Of a stretch of DNA of 64,000 nt, positions 9,613 to 20,720 are shown piece by piece. This DNA is from Pachyseris speciosa (Eukaryota > Cnidaria > Anthozoa > Scleractinia > Pachyseridae), in contig JAEMWC010000133.1 in the NCBI GenBank assembly GCA_016490735.1, positions 273,501 to 337,500 on the forward strand, written 5' to 3'. The position numbers were made by a program, and so were the translations under genes. The first letter of the stretch is position 1. Each line of letters starts with the position of its first letter. The notes under the pieces were generated by a model, which was given only the letters and a program-made list of their open reading frames with translations, was not told the DNA's origin and searched no databases.

Positions 9613-11492
9613 TAAAGCTACTTTAAAATATATATATTCGTCCCCCTCCGGATCCTATGGTTCTATCGGTTGATTCATATCGCCCTGTGCTACTGACACT
9701 AACTTCACTTTTCTACAGGGTTCAGCTTGGCGCAGTTGCAAAACACAAAATCAAGCATTTGTTGTGTGGTGTTCAAAGACTTTAATTGTTAACTGCATTC
9801 TTTTGAATGAAGCCTAATACATGAGGACCATAAGAGTCAGAAGAGTGACCTTGAAAAATTCGTACCATACTGAATCTAGAACGTTTACATTTGCAACGGC
9901 TTGGCAACGGCTAAAAACCGTGGTAAGTTCGATATTCGCCGCTCTGTCTCAGAGCCGACTCAGGTCGCGAGCCTCTTTGAGCAGTGATCAAAACAGGACG
10001 TTTTCTACAACCGTTCCACTTACTTGATATTTCGTCTGACTTCATTAAATGGCCTGTCGTGAAAAAATGCCCATGACTCCGATGAGTTTTACTTTGTTCT
10101 CAAACAGTAGTCCTGTCTTGCAACACAAAGGCTCTCAGCTACTGAAGACAACATTTTGGCGCACTTTCTCGGAATCGTTATTCGGTTAACCACAGGGTTA
10201 CGTCAGCATAGTTGTGGTAACAGGTTTAAAAAAGACCGGATACAGGGAACATTTCTTTTGTCTCACTCGTGAATGCCGGATTGGAAGCACAGTTGTTAAT
10301 TATAAAGTCACCCAAATCTTCTCTGTATGTGTAAAAAAAAACCGATGAGATTTCTTTTAAGAATGAAGTTTAGTTTAAAGTCCTCAATATGTATATGTGT
10401 TTGAAACCTCCATTCATTCAGTCACTCTGGTGAGTACGTGACACATTCAATACCTGCCTTATCTCAATCTCAGGCTTGCCATTTCAAAAGCTGTCAATCT
10501 GGTAAACGCAGCATGCACTTCATGTCTCTTGAGACCTCTATCGTGGATAAACATCTTTTGTTGAAGGCAGTCAGTTGAAAAGAAAAACAACTTGTGAAAA
10601 TGTTAAGATATCATTGCCAATCTAGAAATATAAAATCATGCCGGAGGTTCTATAATCGTGGGTACCACCAACCTCTGCAGAAGAAGTTGCCAACCGAAAG
10701 CCGAGCGACAACAGTGGTTGGATTATGAACTTTTGAGGAAAAAGCTTCTCTTGTTTGGGTAAGACCATAACGGCCATTTTGTGCTACTTGCTAGCATAGA
10801 TGTATGAAATTGCCGAGGTTAAAGCAAAGATTAATACCAAGCTACCGTAAAAACGTCGAATCTTTTGGGAAAGGCAGTGGCAATGTGCCCGACTGCTGGG
10901 AAGAGTCTAGCGCGTCGCGTGACGACTGACACAGAACTGCTGAGACCAGAAAGGGTCTCAAATCAGGCCAAATGCCTTGCAGTCAGAAAGTTCTATATAA
11001 TTTTTACGAAATGCCTCATTCCAGCCGCCTGAAAGTATTCTATCTTCGTTTAGCATTGCCAAGCGATAAAGAAAAGGAATGTAGCTTCGCAGCTGCCCGT
11101 TATTGCGAGCTTGGGCATACTATAAGAAAGTATAATTCAGCATAAAATCGCCATGTTGTCGACACTAGCAAAAATGTTGTGGTTTGACTCACGCGCACGG
11201 TTTCACAAAGAACTAATCGCCTGACAGTCTGAAAAGTTTGTTTAAATCCATCGCAATGTCTCGTGTAAATCCCTGAACGTATTCTATGTTTTCTTAGAAT
11301 ATTTTATACAGCTCTGCTGATAGCCGATAATTTTCTGGCGAGTTGACCTACTCACGGGCAGGGTTTCACACAGAGGAAATGCCCGGCAATCCAAACTTTT
11401 TACTGAAGTCTTTCAAACCTGCTGAAAATGTAATGAGATTAGACGGTATATATAGAGGTTTGTCAAGCTTTCCACTGGCGTTCTCTTTTGAC
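9613..11492. other. no recognised feature
   Basis: About 1.9 kb without a recognisable gene, RNA or mobile element. Small open frames (for example 9821-10027) have no identifiable domain and no supporting signals. Confidence 0.45.
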
Positions 11493-11939
11493 CAGGGGCA
11501 CCCAACGACAAGTTTCGGTAGATATCTGTTCGGTGGAGGGTAGTTCGCCTTGCGCTTTCGGTGTCGATTAAAGAGTGCACTCGGTTTTTCGTAACTAAAA
11601 CGTGGCCTAAAAGATTCGAAATTGGGAAATATTAAACCCTGAGGTTTTCGGAAAGGTCATAATTGCTGTTTTTGGCAGTCAAAAACGTCAGCTAGCATTT
11701 TCGGAAAGAAAATAGTTCTCTAGGAAGTTCGTGGAAAGTTCATTTCAGCTTGCATTTTCTCAAAGGAAGATTTTGTTCCCTAACATTTTCGGGCAATTAA
11801 AATTTCAGCTAGGGAATCCGAACAGATGAACGTCTTCTAGCTTATGAAAACATCGCTTTAAACAGACTTCAAACACCATAAGGCACTTAAGAATGCCTTT
11901 CTACAGCTTTTGGTTGATTTGGCTCGTTGGGTGCACCTG
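11493..11939 (+). mobile_element. TIR element E, copy 2
   Basis: Starts CAGGGGCACCCAACGA and ends TCGTTGGGTGCACCTG, 447 bases. It is nearly identical to the copy at 63017-63462, indicating recent mobility. Flanks TTTGAC and TTTGAT suggest a 6-base duplication with one change. Its right terminus coincides with the start of the tandem duplication. Confidence 0.8.
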
Positions 11940-12826
11940 TTTGATACATCCGTGATTTACAGTCTGGCTGACATTTTTCAGTGACAATTGTGTAACAAGA
12001 AGAAGTTTGACCAGAGAGTCAACTGAACCAAAGCGAAGCGAAGCCCATTCCTTTTCTTATTTGCTAAGAAATTTACTTGAAGATTTGAGTTCCATCTCAT
12101 AGTTGCTTAAGGATTAGGCTAGGCAATGAATTTCGGAAACCTAGCTTTTAAAGTGACGTTTTTTTTTTAACTGACTGAAGCAACGACTAACTGACTGACT
12201 GAAGCAATTGGGACCCTAGATTTACATTTCTCTCGTTTTTGAATACAGCATTTTGAGGATTCTTTAAAACAAGGGTCCGAATTTTGGACTCCTGGATTTA
12301 GAAGTGTTGTTTTTCAAGAAACAGATCTTTTGAGATTCACTAAAGCAAGACTCCTCGATTTATAAGTATGATGTTTGCAATGTTGTGTGGATTAAGGTGA
12401 AGCAAGGGTCCGAAATTCGGACCCCTCAGTGGATTTATAGGGTATGACGTTGTCCAATTTTATATTAGTGTGGCATAAGTTGAAGCAAGGGAAATTCGGA
12501 CCCCTGGATTCCAATGTTTGTAGTGTCGGTAGTTTCCCGGAAAGTAGCATATAGTTTAGTTTGCCTGGCTGGTTAATTTATAAAGACAATAAAAATCTAT
12601 CCGATAAATTTCTTGATGTCTGTGTTTTGCGCTGCGCAAGAATCGACAGAATACTGACACGCATTAATTTACGATCTTCGCCAAAAATGAATAAAAATGA
12701 ATTTTCGTGTGGAAAAATCGACAAACTGGAAAAGAAAAAGTTTGGAAAGCGTTTATAGTCTCTCAGTTGTGATAAGTGCAAAAAACGTATATCGGCAATT
12801 TAGCAAAATCATTTTTGTTCGAGGAT

Positions 12827-13084
12827 GGTTTCGGAAATTTCTGAAACCACCTTTCAACAGAAGGGTGGTTTCAATACGAATTGCCAGTGGTTTCGGAAAT
12901 TTCCGAAACCACTTGTGGCAAACAGGGCTATATAAGTTATTAGAAAAAAAAAATGATATGCCAGTTAGTTTCGGGCCCGATGGTTTCAGAAAATTCTGAA
13001 ACCTTTCTCGACTGTTTTTATTATTCAGTCACTTTAGAAATCCTTGACTCATTCGGGCTCATGGTTTCAGAAATTTCTGAAACC
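12827..13084. repeat. array of dyad-symmetric motifs
   Basis: Four 22-base dyads with arms GGTTTC/GAAACC around a GAAATTTC-like core lie at about 12827, 12889, 12982 and 13063. The second is a perfect palindrome with centre GGAAATTTCC. Similar motifs lie in the inverted copy at 8782-8926 and in unit 2. Either a transposon subterminal array or protein-binding sites. Confidence 0.7.
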
Positions 13085-13666
13085 ACGTTAGTATTTTGTT
13101 TGACAAAGTTCCAAAACCATCCTTAAATCAATCTGGGTTTTAAAATGCTTTTTTTTTCCGAAACCGCCAGCATGTTAGGGAAATTTAGTTTTTTAAGACG
13201 GAAATTTTTCCATCTGTCAAAAAGTTATCACTGTCAGTCTTATTTCAGCCGAAAAAAGTGGTCAAGAAATGTTTCTAAAGCTAACATTTTGCTTTTATGT
13301 CAAATATTGCTTAACTGTTAATAAAATCAGCCGCCCTTATAGCAATTGAAAGTTGGATGATTTTAACATCTTACAGCTCGATTTCGGCGGAAGGCTCAAA
13401 TTCCGGAAGAATTAATAAAAGTTAACAGATTTGTTACCGAATTTTAACTTAATGTCGGGTGGAAAAGGTAGATAACTAGCTATTTCAGCCGAAAACTGAA
13501 CTTTGGAATATCCCTCAACGTTTTGGAACGTGTTGTCCCCTAAAAACGACTACGTGAGAGGCCAGCCCTTTGCACGTGCAGGAATTTTTTCCGTTTTATG
13601 CTGCCTGCTTGCATCTCCTATTTCCTTTGTTGCAATAGGAGACGTCTGCACGAAGGCTGTTTTATT

Positions 13667-14005
13667 CCCGGGCTGTACGCCCAGAAAATTGGGTGGGGTG
13701 TGTGCGGCCCCTTTGGAACTCTTACCCTATTTCAGACCTGATCAAAAATTTGATACCCTATTTCAGACCTATTTCACACACACGTTTAGCGTAAACATAA
13801 CTTGAGAAGGGCTTTTGTGATTCTTTTGTTTATGGTCTTATCACCTAACGATAAAGAAGTAGCTCCTTCTGAAAAATATACTTAGTTCAGGACTAGAGCG
13901 CACAAACCATACCCTATTTCAGACCAAATGGTTAGAATCGATACCCTATTTCAAACGGCTTAAAAACCATACCCTTTAGGGCCGCGCATACCTCCCCCTC
14001 CGAGA
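13667..14005 (+). mobile_element. family B iteron element, copy 2
   Basis: Begins CCCGGGCTGTACGCCCAG and ends CCTCCCCCTCCGAG, flanked by TTTTATT on both sides (13660-13666, 14006-14012). It contains ACCCTATTTCAGACC-type motifs in one direction at both ends. The related unit at 2520-2560 runs on through this point as TTTTTTATCAGTTTAATCAGACC, an element-free counterpart. Confidence 0.7.
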
Positions 14006-14090
14006 TTTTATTCAATCAGACCCATCTTGTGGAATCTTCTTGAAAGGTCTATTGACACCGCATGATCAAGGAGTGTAGACAGAATTTATG

Positions 14091-14100
14091 TATATAAAAA
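14091..14100 (+). promoter_or_regulatory. TATA box of putative gene, unit 1
   Basis: TATATAAAAA lies about 145 bases upstream of the ATG at 14236. In the decayed paralogue at 2625 the corresponding sequence is GCATATGTAAAC, so the box is lost there. Confidence 0.4.
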
Positions 14101-14235
14101 CCGCGGCATTAAACGTGTTAAAGAATTCAGCTGCACAGTCAGATCGAACGAAGCAGGCCATTTGGTTGGGCGCAAAGTAATCCGCTTTGAGATACAGAAG
14201 GGCAAGGTTGAGGGGAATCCCATTCGAAGACTAAA

Positions 14236-14413
14236 ATGAGTTTTAAATCCTTCTTTGGTTTATCCGCTGTCACTATGGCGCTCGTTCTCATATTTTCAGA
14301 GTTGATGCAAAGGGAAGCGGGATATTCACTTTTTATAGTATGTTTTGTCCACTCGAGTCTAATGCTATGCGGTATGTTGATGGGGATATGCGTTGGGTTC
14401 ACTTCCAAAGTTG
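14236..14413 (+). CDS. putative first exon, short hydrophobic protein (unit 1)
   Basis: Unrecognised. The frame starts ATGAGTTTTAAATCC and runs to a good splice donor (GTTG|GTGAGT at 14413/14414), giving about 59 residues plus a split codon. Residues 8-22 (GLSAVTMALVLIFSE) and 31-54 (SLFIVCFVHSSLMLCGMLMGICVG) are hydrophobic. That fits a signal peptide followed by a membrane segment, or two membrane segments. Support comes from a TATA box, a conserved ATG and a conserved donor in three paralogues (3165 decayed, 14236, 17099). No second exon can be identified before the duplication ends, so the gene may be truncated. It could also be part of an unclassified repeat. Confidence 0.35.
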
Positions 14414-14673
14414 GTGAGTAAAATATTACTGTATCTCGTAGCTCTATATTCTGATATTGAAAGCCACGCATATAAACAGTTTATTTAACAAGAAAATTTT
14501 TCGGCGCCACATTGAACACTTTTTTTAAAACTGGTGGAACGGCAAATATTGTGAGGTGTGCTCAAAAGAATTTTTGACAGCATGTTCCTTCACCCTGTTT
14601 GTCTCTTTTTCACGAACAACCCAGCCAGCATTCAGTCAGTTTTGAACGATCACGAAGCATTTTTCTACTTGAC

Positions 14674-14768
14674 AATTAGATTATGAGCTCGAGATTTCTA
14701 TCGGGTGATAGCTGATGAGAGCGCAGCCCCGATCAGCTATCACGCATAGAAATCGAGAGCGGATAATT
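14674..14768. repeat. foldback hairpin
   Basis: Arms of about 40 bases (AATTAGATTATGAGCTCGAG...GGTGATAGCTGAT and its inverse ATCAGCTATCACGC...CGAGAGCGGATAATT) surround a loop with GAGCGCAGCCCCG. Same general type as the foldback at 219-404. Confidence 0.75.
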
Positions 14769-15687
14769 GTTTTAGTATAAATCTACTAGTCGTTGAAACC
14801 GTTTGATACATCCGTTATTTACAGCCTGGCTGACATTTTTCAGTGACAATTGTGTAACAAGAAGAAGTTTGACCAGAGAGTCAACTGAACCAAAGCGAAG
14901 CGAAGCCCATTCCTTTTCTTATTTGCTAAGAAATTTACTTGAAGATTTGAGTTCCATCTCATAGTTGCTTAAGGATTAGGCTAGGCAATGAATTTCGGAA
15001 ACCTAGCTTTTAAAGTGACGTTTTTTTTTAACTGACTGAAGCAACGACTAACTGACTGACTGAAGCAATTGGGACCCTAGATTTACATTTCTCTCGTTTT
15101 TGAATACAGCATTTTGAGGATTCTTTAAAACAAGGGTCCGAATTTTGGACTCCTGGATTTAGAAGTGTTGTTTTTCAAGAAACAGATCTTTTGAGATTCA
15201 CTAAAGCAAGACTCCTCGATTTATAAGTATGATGTTTGCAATGTTGTGTGGATTAAGGTGAAGCAAGGGTCCGAAATTCGGACCCCTCAGTGGATTTATA
15301 GGGTATGACGTTGTCCAATTTTATATTAGTGTGGCATAAGTTGAAGCAAGGGAAATTCGGACCCCTGGATTCCAATGTTTGTAGTGTCGGTAGTTTCCCG
15401 GAAAGTAGCATATAGTTTAGTTTGCCTGGCTGGTTAATTTATAAAGACAATAAAAATCTATCCGATAAATTTCTTGATGTCTGTGTTTTGCGCTGCGCAA
15501 GAATCGACAGAATACTGACACGCATTAATTTACGATCTTCGCCAAAAATGAATAAAAATGAATTTTCGTGTGGAAAAATCGACAAACTGGAAAAGAAAAA
15601 GTTTGGAAAGCGTTTATAGTCTCTCAGTTGTGATAAGTGCAAAAAACGTATATCGGCAATTTAGCAAAATCATTTTTGTTCGAGGAT

Positions 15688-15945
15688 GGTTTCGGAAATT
15701 TCTGAAACCACCTTTCAACAGAAGGGTGGTTTCAATACGAATTGCCAGTGGTTTCGGAAATTTCCGAAACCACTTGTGGCAAACAGGGCTATATAAGTTA
15801 TTAGAAAAAAAAAATGATATGCCAGTTAGTTTCGGGCCCGATGGTTTCAGAAAATTCTGAAACCTTTCTCGACTGTTTTTATTATTCAGTCACTTTAGAA
15901 ATCCTTGACTCATTCGGGCTCATGGTTTCAGAAATTTCTGAAACC
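15688..15945. repeat. array of dyad-symmetric motifs, unit 2
   Basis: Identical copy of the dyad array of 12827-13084 within the second duplication unit. Confidence 0.7.
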
Positions 15946-16528
15946 ACGTTAGTATTTTGTTTGACAAAGTTCCAAAACCATCCTTAAATCAATCTGGGTT
16001 TTAAAATGCTTTTTTTTTCCGAAACCGCCAGCATGTTAGGGAAATTTAGTTTTTTAAGACGGAAATTTTTCCATCTGTCAAAAAGTTATCACTGTCAGTC
16101 TTATTTCAGCCGAAAAAAGTGGTCAAGAAATGTTTCTAAAGCTAACATTTTGCTTTTATGTCAAATATTGCTTAACTGTTAATAAAATCAGCCGCCCTTA
16201 TAGCAATTGAAAGTTGGATGATTTTAACATCTTACAGCTCGATTTCGGCGGAAGGCTCAAATTCCGGAAGAATTAATAAAAGTTAACAGATTTGTTACCG
16301 AATTTTAACTTAATGTCGGGTGGAAAAGGTAGATAACTAGCTATTTCAGCCGAAAACTGAACTTTGGAATATCCCTCAACGTTTTGGAACGTGTTGTCCC
16401 CTAAAAAACGACTACGTGAGAGGCCAGCCCTTTGCACGTGCAGGAATTTTTTCCGTTTTATGCTGCCTGCTTGCATCTCCTATTTCCTTTGTTGCAATAG
16501 GAGACGTCTGCACGAAGGCTGTTTTATT

Positions 16529-16868
16529 CCCGGGCTGTACGCCCAGAAAAATTGGGTGGGGTGTGTGCGGCCCCTTTGGAACTCTTACCCTATTTCAGAC
16601 CTGATCAAAAATTTGATACCCTATTTCAGACCTATTTCACACACACGTTTAGCGTAAACATAACTTGAGAAGGGCTTTTGTGATTCTTTTGTTTATGGTC
16701 TTATCACCTAACGATAAAGAAGTAGCTCCTTCTGAAAAATATACTTAGTTCAGGACTAGAGCGCACAAACCATACCCTATTTCAGACCAAATGGTTAGAA
16801 TCGATACCCTATTTCAAACGGCTTAAAAACCATACCCTTTAGGGCCGCGCATACCTCCCCCTCCGAGA
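16529..16868 (+). mobile_element. family B iteron element, copy 3
   Basis: The tandem-duplicate counterpart of 13667-14005, differing by one base in an A run. Insertion therefore preceded the duplication. Confidence 0.7.
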
Positions 16869-16953
16869 TTTTATTCAATCAGACCCATCTTGTGGAATCT
16901 TCTTGAAAGGTCTATTGACACCGCATGATCAAGGAGTGTAGACAGAATTTATG

Positions 16954-16963
16954 TATATAAAAA
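16954..16963 (+). promoter_or_regulatory. TATA box of putative gene, unit 2
   Basis: TATATAAAAA, identical to the unit 1 copy, 145 bases upstream of the ATG at 17099. Confidence 0.4.
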
Positions 16964-17098
16964 CCGCGGCATTAAACGTGTTAAAGAATTCAGCTGCACA
17001 GTCAGATCGAACGAAGCAGGCCATTTGGTTGGGCGCAAAGTAATCCGCTTTGAGATACAGAAGGGCAAGGTTGAGGGGAATCCCATTCGAAGACTAAA

Positions 17099-17276
17099 AT
17101 GAGTTTTAAATCCTTCTTTGGTTTATCCGCTGTCACTATGGCGCTCGTTCTCATATTTTCAGAGTTGATGCAAAGGGAAGCGGGATATTCACTTTTTATA
17201 GTATGTTTTGTCCACTCGAGTCTAATGCTATGCGGTATGTTGATGGGGATATGCGTTGGGTTCACTTCCAAAGTTG
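17099..17276 (+). CDS. putative first exon, short hydrophobic protein (unit 2)
   Basis: Same sequence as 14236-14413 with the same donor. No downstream exon is recognised up to 17663 or in the following 300 bases. Function unknown. If both are transcribed they would encode identical N-termini. Confidence 0.35.
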
Positions 17277-17536
17277 GTGAGTAAAATATTACTGTATCTC
17301 GTAGCTCTATATTCTGATATTGAAAGCCACGCATATAAACAGTTTATTTAACAAGAAAATTTTTCGGCGCCACATTGAACACTTTTTTTAAAACTGGTGG
17401 AACGGCAAATATTGTGAGGTGTGCTCAAAAGAATTTTTGACAGCATGTTCCTTCACCCTGTTTGTCTCTTTTTCACGAACAACCCAGCCAGCATTCAGTC
17501 AGTTTTGAACGATCACGAAGCATTTTTCTACTTGAC

Positions 17537-17631
17537 AATTAGATTATGAGCTCGAGATTTCTATCGGGTGATAGCTGATGAGAGCGCAGCCCCGATCAGC
17601 TATCACGCATAGAAATCGAGAGCGGATAATT
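17537..17631. repeat. foldback hairpin, unit 2 copy
   Basis: Duplicate of 14674-14768. A weaker related foldback (TATCTATCACAGAA...GCGTAGCC-like loop...TTCGTGATAGAACG) follows at about 17742-17812. Confidence 0.7.
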
Positions 17632-17837
17632 GTTTTAGTATAAATCTACTAGTCGTTGAAACCTTAACAAGTAAATTATCCAAATCCTCCTGAAAGATAC
17701 TTCGAAAACGCGAAGAAGCGGGCTGAATTTTGTTGACAACCATATCTATCACAGAATAGATAGCGAGTAGCGCAGCCAATCAGAGAACGTCATTCGTGAT
17801 AGAACGCTATAGTAGCCGGTTATACTAATTGCCAATA

Positions 17838-18185
17838 CAGTGGAACCTCGATATAACGATCTTCGATAAAAGGATTAACTCTTTACAGCCCGGTCAATGT
17901 CACGGAAAAATGTATGGAACAAAATCTCGATTTAACAGTCTACGGTATAACGAAAAATGCTACGTGGATGAGCGTTCGAAACTGGGTGGGTGGGTGAAAT
18001 CAAATATGGTCGTGAGTAGCGGCTGCCAGTGGCGCCTTTACAGGCTGACGTCAGATCTCCCTCCACAGGAGAATTGTAAACTGCCATGAAACTATGTGAT
18101 ATGTGCGGTATATAAATCCGTTACCATTACCATTACCATTACCATAACGACATCCCCGATATAACGGTTACAATCTAGCACTGAG
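17838..18185 (+). mobile_element. pogo/Tigger-like MITE fragment joined to SINE tail
   Basis: TA|CAGTGGAACCTCGATATAACGA is the classic terminus of pogo/Tigger-type Tc1/mariner elements. An inverted, degenerate partner (CCCCGATATAACGGTTAC) lies near 18154-18171. Between them GTGATATGTGCGGTATATAAAT followed by a (TTACCA)n tract (18119-18145) looks like an inserted SINE 3' end. No transposase is encoded. Confidence 0.55.
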
Positions 18186-18248
18186 CACAAACGTAAAATT
18201 AACCACGAAAAACGATAAAGTGAATCATCACGCGACCGGTAAGGAATC

Positions 18249-18600
18249 GGGGGCACCCAATGAACCAAACCAACCAAAAGCTGTAGCAAGTCTGTTTAAA
18301 GTGATGTGTTCGTTACGGCTAGAGGTGTTTGATCTATTCGGATTCCTTAGCTGAAATTTAAATTGGCCGAAAATGTTAGGGAACAAAATCTTTCTTTCAG
18401 GAAATGCTAGCTGAAAAAAACTTTCTACGAACTTTCTATGGAAATATTTTCATTCCGAAAACACTAGCTGACGGTTTTGACTGCCAAAAAATAGCAATTG
18501 AGACCTTTTCGAAAACTTCAGGGGCTATGATTTCCGCATTGGAGGCCACGTTTCAGTTATGAAAATCGGAGTGCACTCTTTAATAGACGTCGAAGCTGAA
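18249..18600 (-). mobile_element. TIR element E, copy 3 (diverged, truncated)
   Basis: Starts GGGGGCACCCAATGAACC and matches the reverse complement of copies 2 and 4 through AAAGAGTGCACTC (about 18570-18582) with many substitutions and small deletions. The far terminus is missing. Confidence 0.65.
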
Positions 18601-19384
18601 GGCCAGTTTCTTTCGCATGTTAACAACCAGTGACGACGCTGTCTATCTTTTGAAAACGGAAATGTTTTTGGTTACTAAACAAAAACTTGTGAGGCATACA
18701 AATTATCACTTGAATAAAACTGAAAAGTCCGTTATATACATTAACAGACATCAAGAAAATCTTCTCTGTTCGTGAGGACCCGTGAGATATGTATTGCAAT
18801 TCTGTGCCGACAAAAGGAAATAACCTCTTGTGAAACGTCTCAAGCACGTTAAGGTATGGCTCATTTTGGGGTTCAGACCCCCGCGAAGTTAAAACTAAGA
18901 TTCTGTAACAGCCATGTAATTTGAACAGAAATTCAGACCACAAGTATTCCAGAAGTCTTAAGATCCTTAAGGCATAAAGTTGGTGGTCAGGTGTTTAATG
19001 ACGTCACAATCGTGCTCTGAAAGACTTTTCAAATGGGGTAAGAATGGTTCATTGTAACTAGAAACTAAATATGTTTACTTGTTTGTTTGGTCACGTAGAA
19101 ACAATATCTGTTTTATTAAAAGGTTATTAATGAAGATCCCTTTCATACGTCACGTGACCTCTTTTATTTAATAATCCTTTAATTAAAAATTGAGGTCAAC
19201 CATCCAGGACAGATTCATGTACGGGATAATCACAAGGCCATAAAAACGTTGCTTCTGATAGAGATTATATACCATCTCGGCACCCCATTTTCAATTTCGA
19301 TTTTCTGTAATGAAACGTCATAGCAGGTCACGTGATCTAAGCTTTGAAGACTTTACGCCAAAAGCACGTTAAGGTTTTCAAGTT
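18601..19384. other. no recognised gene
   Basis: Contains an imperfect inverted repeat at about 19110-19190 (TTTTATTAAAAGGTTATTAATGA against TTTATTTAATAATCCTTTAA) around CACGTGAC. The open frame 18620-18943 on the minus strand resembles no family I know. Confidence 0.4.
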
Positions 19385-19895
19385 CTATATCACTGCTAAG
19401 TTTGGTGTTCTTTCGGGGAATGTCTGGGAAGTTATGGTTGTTTTTAGAATTTTAGTGAATTCGGGCCCGAGCCGTGCCTTGACATGCTTGAGGTTTCCCT
19501 TTGTGTAATGAGAAGATGGTCTACAGGCAAAGTGGACTTCTGACAAGGACATTTCTATGATTGTTTTCCGATAGCCGCCTGACCGAAGGCGTTGTTTGAA
19601 TTTCACAAGACACTCGTCAAAAGCCGTTTTCGAAGTTTTTGTTCTCAACAGACTTACTTGGTGGGTGGCACGAGGTGAATTGTGTACATTGAAAGGTTTT
19701 AGTTGGCTTGTAGTGAGTTTCAACGTCAAGGTTGGAATCGTTTGTCAATCTTTCCTCTTCGAACACTACCGTATTGAGGAAAGTTATTTCGTTCTTTGAT
19801 ATTTTGGCCGTGGATAAGGCCCCGGGGTTAATCCCATAAATTTCGGATAGGTGTGTTTCGCTAAGGACAAATAAAGCAGACGAAAATTGATACAC
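19385..19895 (-). pseudogene. Penelope-like reverse transcriptase C-terminal fragment
   Basis: Two overlapping minus-strand frames give FLNTVVFEEERL, VETHYKPTKTFQCTQFTSCHPPS, then after a frameshift near 19680 SLLRTKTSKTAFDECLVKFKQRL and GGYRKTIIEMSLSEVHFACR. This succession (HYKPT..FQYTHFTSCHP, LLRTNS, F...L..RGY, L..V.F..R) is typical of the region just after the RT palm in Penelope-like elements. The upstream RT core and a downstream endonuclease are absent. It is separate from the dimer at 5.2-7.4 kb. Confidence 0.7.
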
Positions 19896-20429
19896 TATTT
19901 AAGGTCCAAACTCGATAAAAACTGAAAACAATAGGCGTGAAACAAAACCCGGAACACTGTTAGTGTTCGCAGGCTAATGGGGGACGATCAAAACAACGAC
20001 TAACTGCCACGGAAAATTTGTAAACTTTACAAGTTCTGAAAAGTGGCTACTCCCTAGTAACTCTTGGTGTGATGGGATTATTACTCCCATCTACACTTAA
20101 ATGAAAACAAAAGCGACCCATCGAATTATAGAGGAGTCTGTCTCAGTAGTTGCCTCGGAAAACCATTTTACTTCAAGACTTAGTGACATACTGAAAAAAC
20201 ATGTCATCCAATTAAATATATTGCATCCTGCTCAAATAGGTTCCTTACCCTCTCTGCATCAAAAATCTGGGAGTCAGTTTCTATCAGCCTAAAAAATTTC
20301 CCTTACAAGAAGCATTACAAGCAGTACCTTTTAACCGCTCAAAATAATAAAAGAAACTAATTGCTACTTGTGAGCAGTGTAACACTATTCATCTTTTCTG
20401 TTTATGTAAGTTATTCATATAATTAGATA
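19896..20429. other. no recognised feature
   Basis: The open frame 20101-20292 (+) has no known domain and may be LINE-derived, given the LINE 3' end that follows. Confidence 0.35.
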
Positions 20430-20720
20430 TAAACATATTAATGTCAAAAATGTGTCTCTATGTTAGTGATTGATGTAATAAGATAATATTTATTGTCCAT
20501 TTTCTGTTTAATGCCGCATTTACCTTTAGCATGGTGGCAACCAGCTCGAAAGCCAGTGGCTACTCTGGTTGCCACGCACATATCCTTTTTTTGTTGTTGT
20601 TGTCCTTTGGTTTTATCATGTATTATATATATCTTCTGTCGAAAGTATTATAGTATTAACAAGTTGTAATTGATGTAAATAGTGCATAATAATAAAGAAG
20701 TTGAAGTTGAAGTTGAAGTT
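20430..20720 (+). repeat. LINE 3' end with (TTGAAG)n tail
   Basis: GTGGCAACCAGCTCGAAAGCC...GGTTGCCACGCAC, then AT-rich sequence ending AATAATAAAGAAGTTGAAGTTGAAG. The short hexamer-repeat tail is the 3' signature of CR1/L2-group LINEs. No matching open frame is kept upstream. Confidence 0.55.

Larger units (their letters stand above)
11940..14800 (+). repeat. 2.86 kb tandem duplication, unit 1
   Basis: The sequence beginning TTTGATACATCCG repeats directly from 14802. Differences seen are two substitutions near the start and three single-base length changes in homopolymers (T10/T9 near 12160, A5/A6 near 13531, A4/A5 near 13685). The unit contains palindromic dyads, a family B element, a TATA box, a putative exon and a foldback. 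Confidence 0.95.
14801..17663 (+). repeat. 2.86 kb tandem duplication, unit 2
   Basis: Second copy; the junction reads GTTGAAACC-G-TTTGATACATCC, and the copy ends at GTTGAAACC before unrelated sequence. Near-identity means very recent duplication, active homogenisation, or an assembly artefact. Confidence 0.95.

Noticed and set aside
12561..12999. Overlapping plus and minus frames of 65-100 codons, duplicated at 15422-15860
   Set aside because: They run across dyad repeats, overlap each other on both strands and have no domain signature.
12827..13084. Heat-shock element array
   Set aside because: The TTC and GAA triplets are there, but their spacing is one base too short for the 5-base periodicity of heat-shock elements.
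13503..13805. 100-codon plus-strand frame
   Set aside because: It runs into the family B transposon, and in the duplicate a one-base change in an A run alters the frame, so it is not maintained.
14139..14471. 110-codon minus-strand frame, duplicated at 17002-17334
   Set aside because: Conserved only because the whole unit is duplicated; it is antisense to the better supported exon and lacks recognisable domains.
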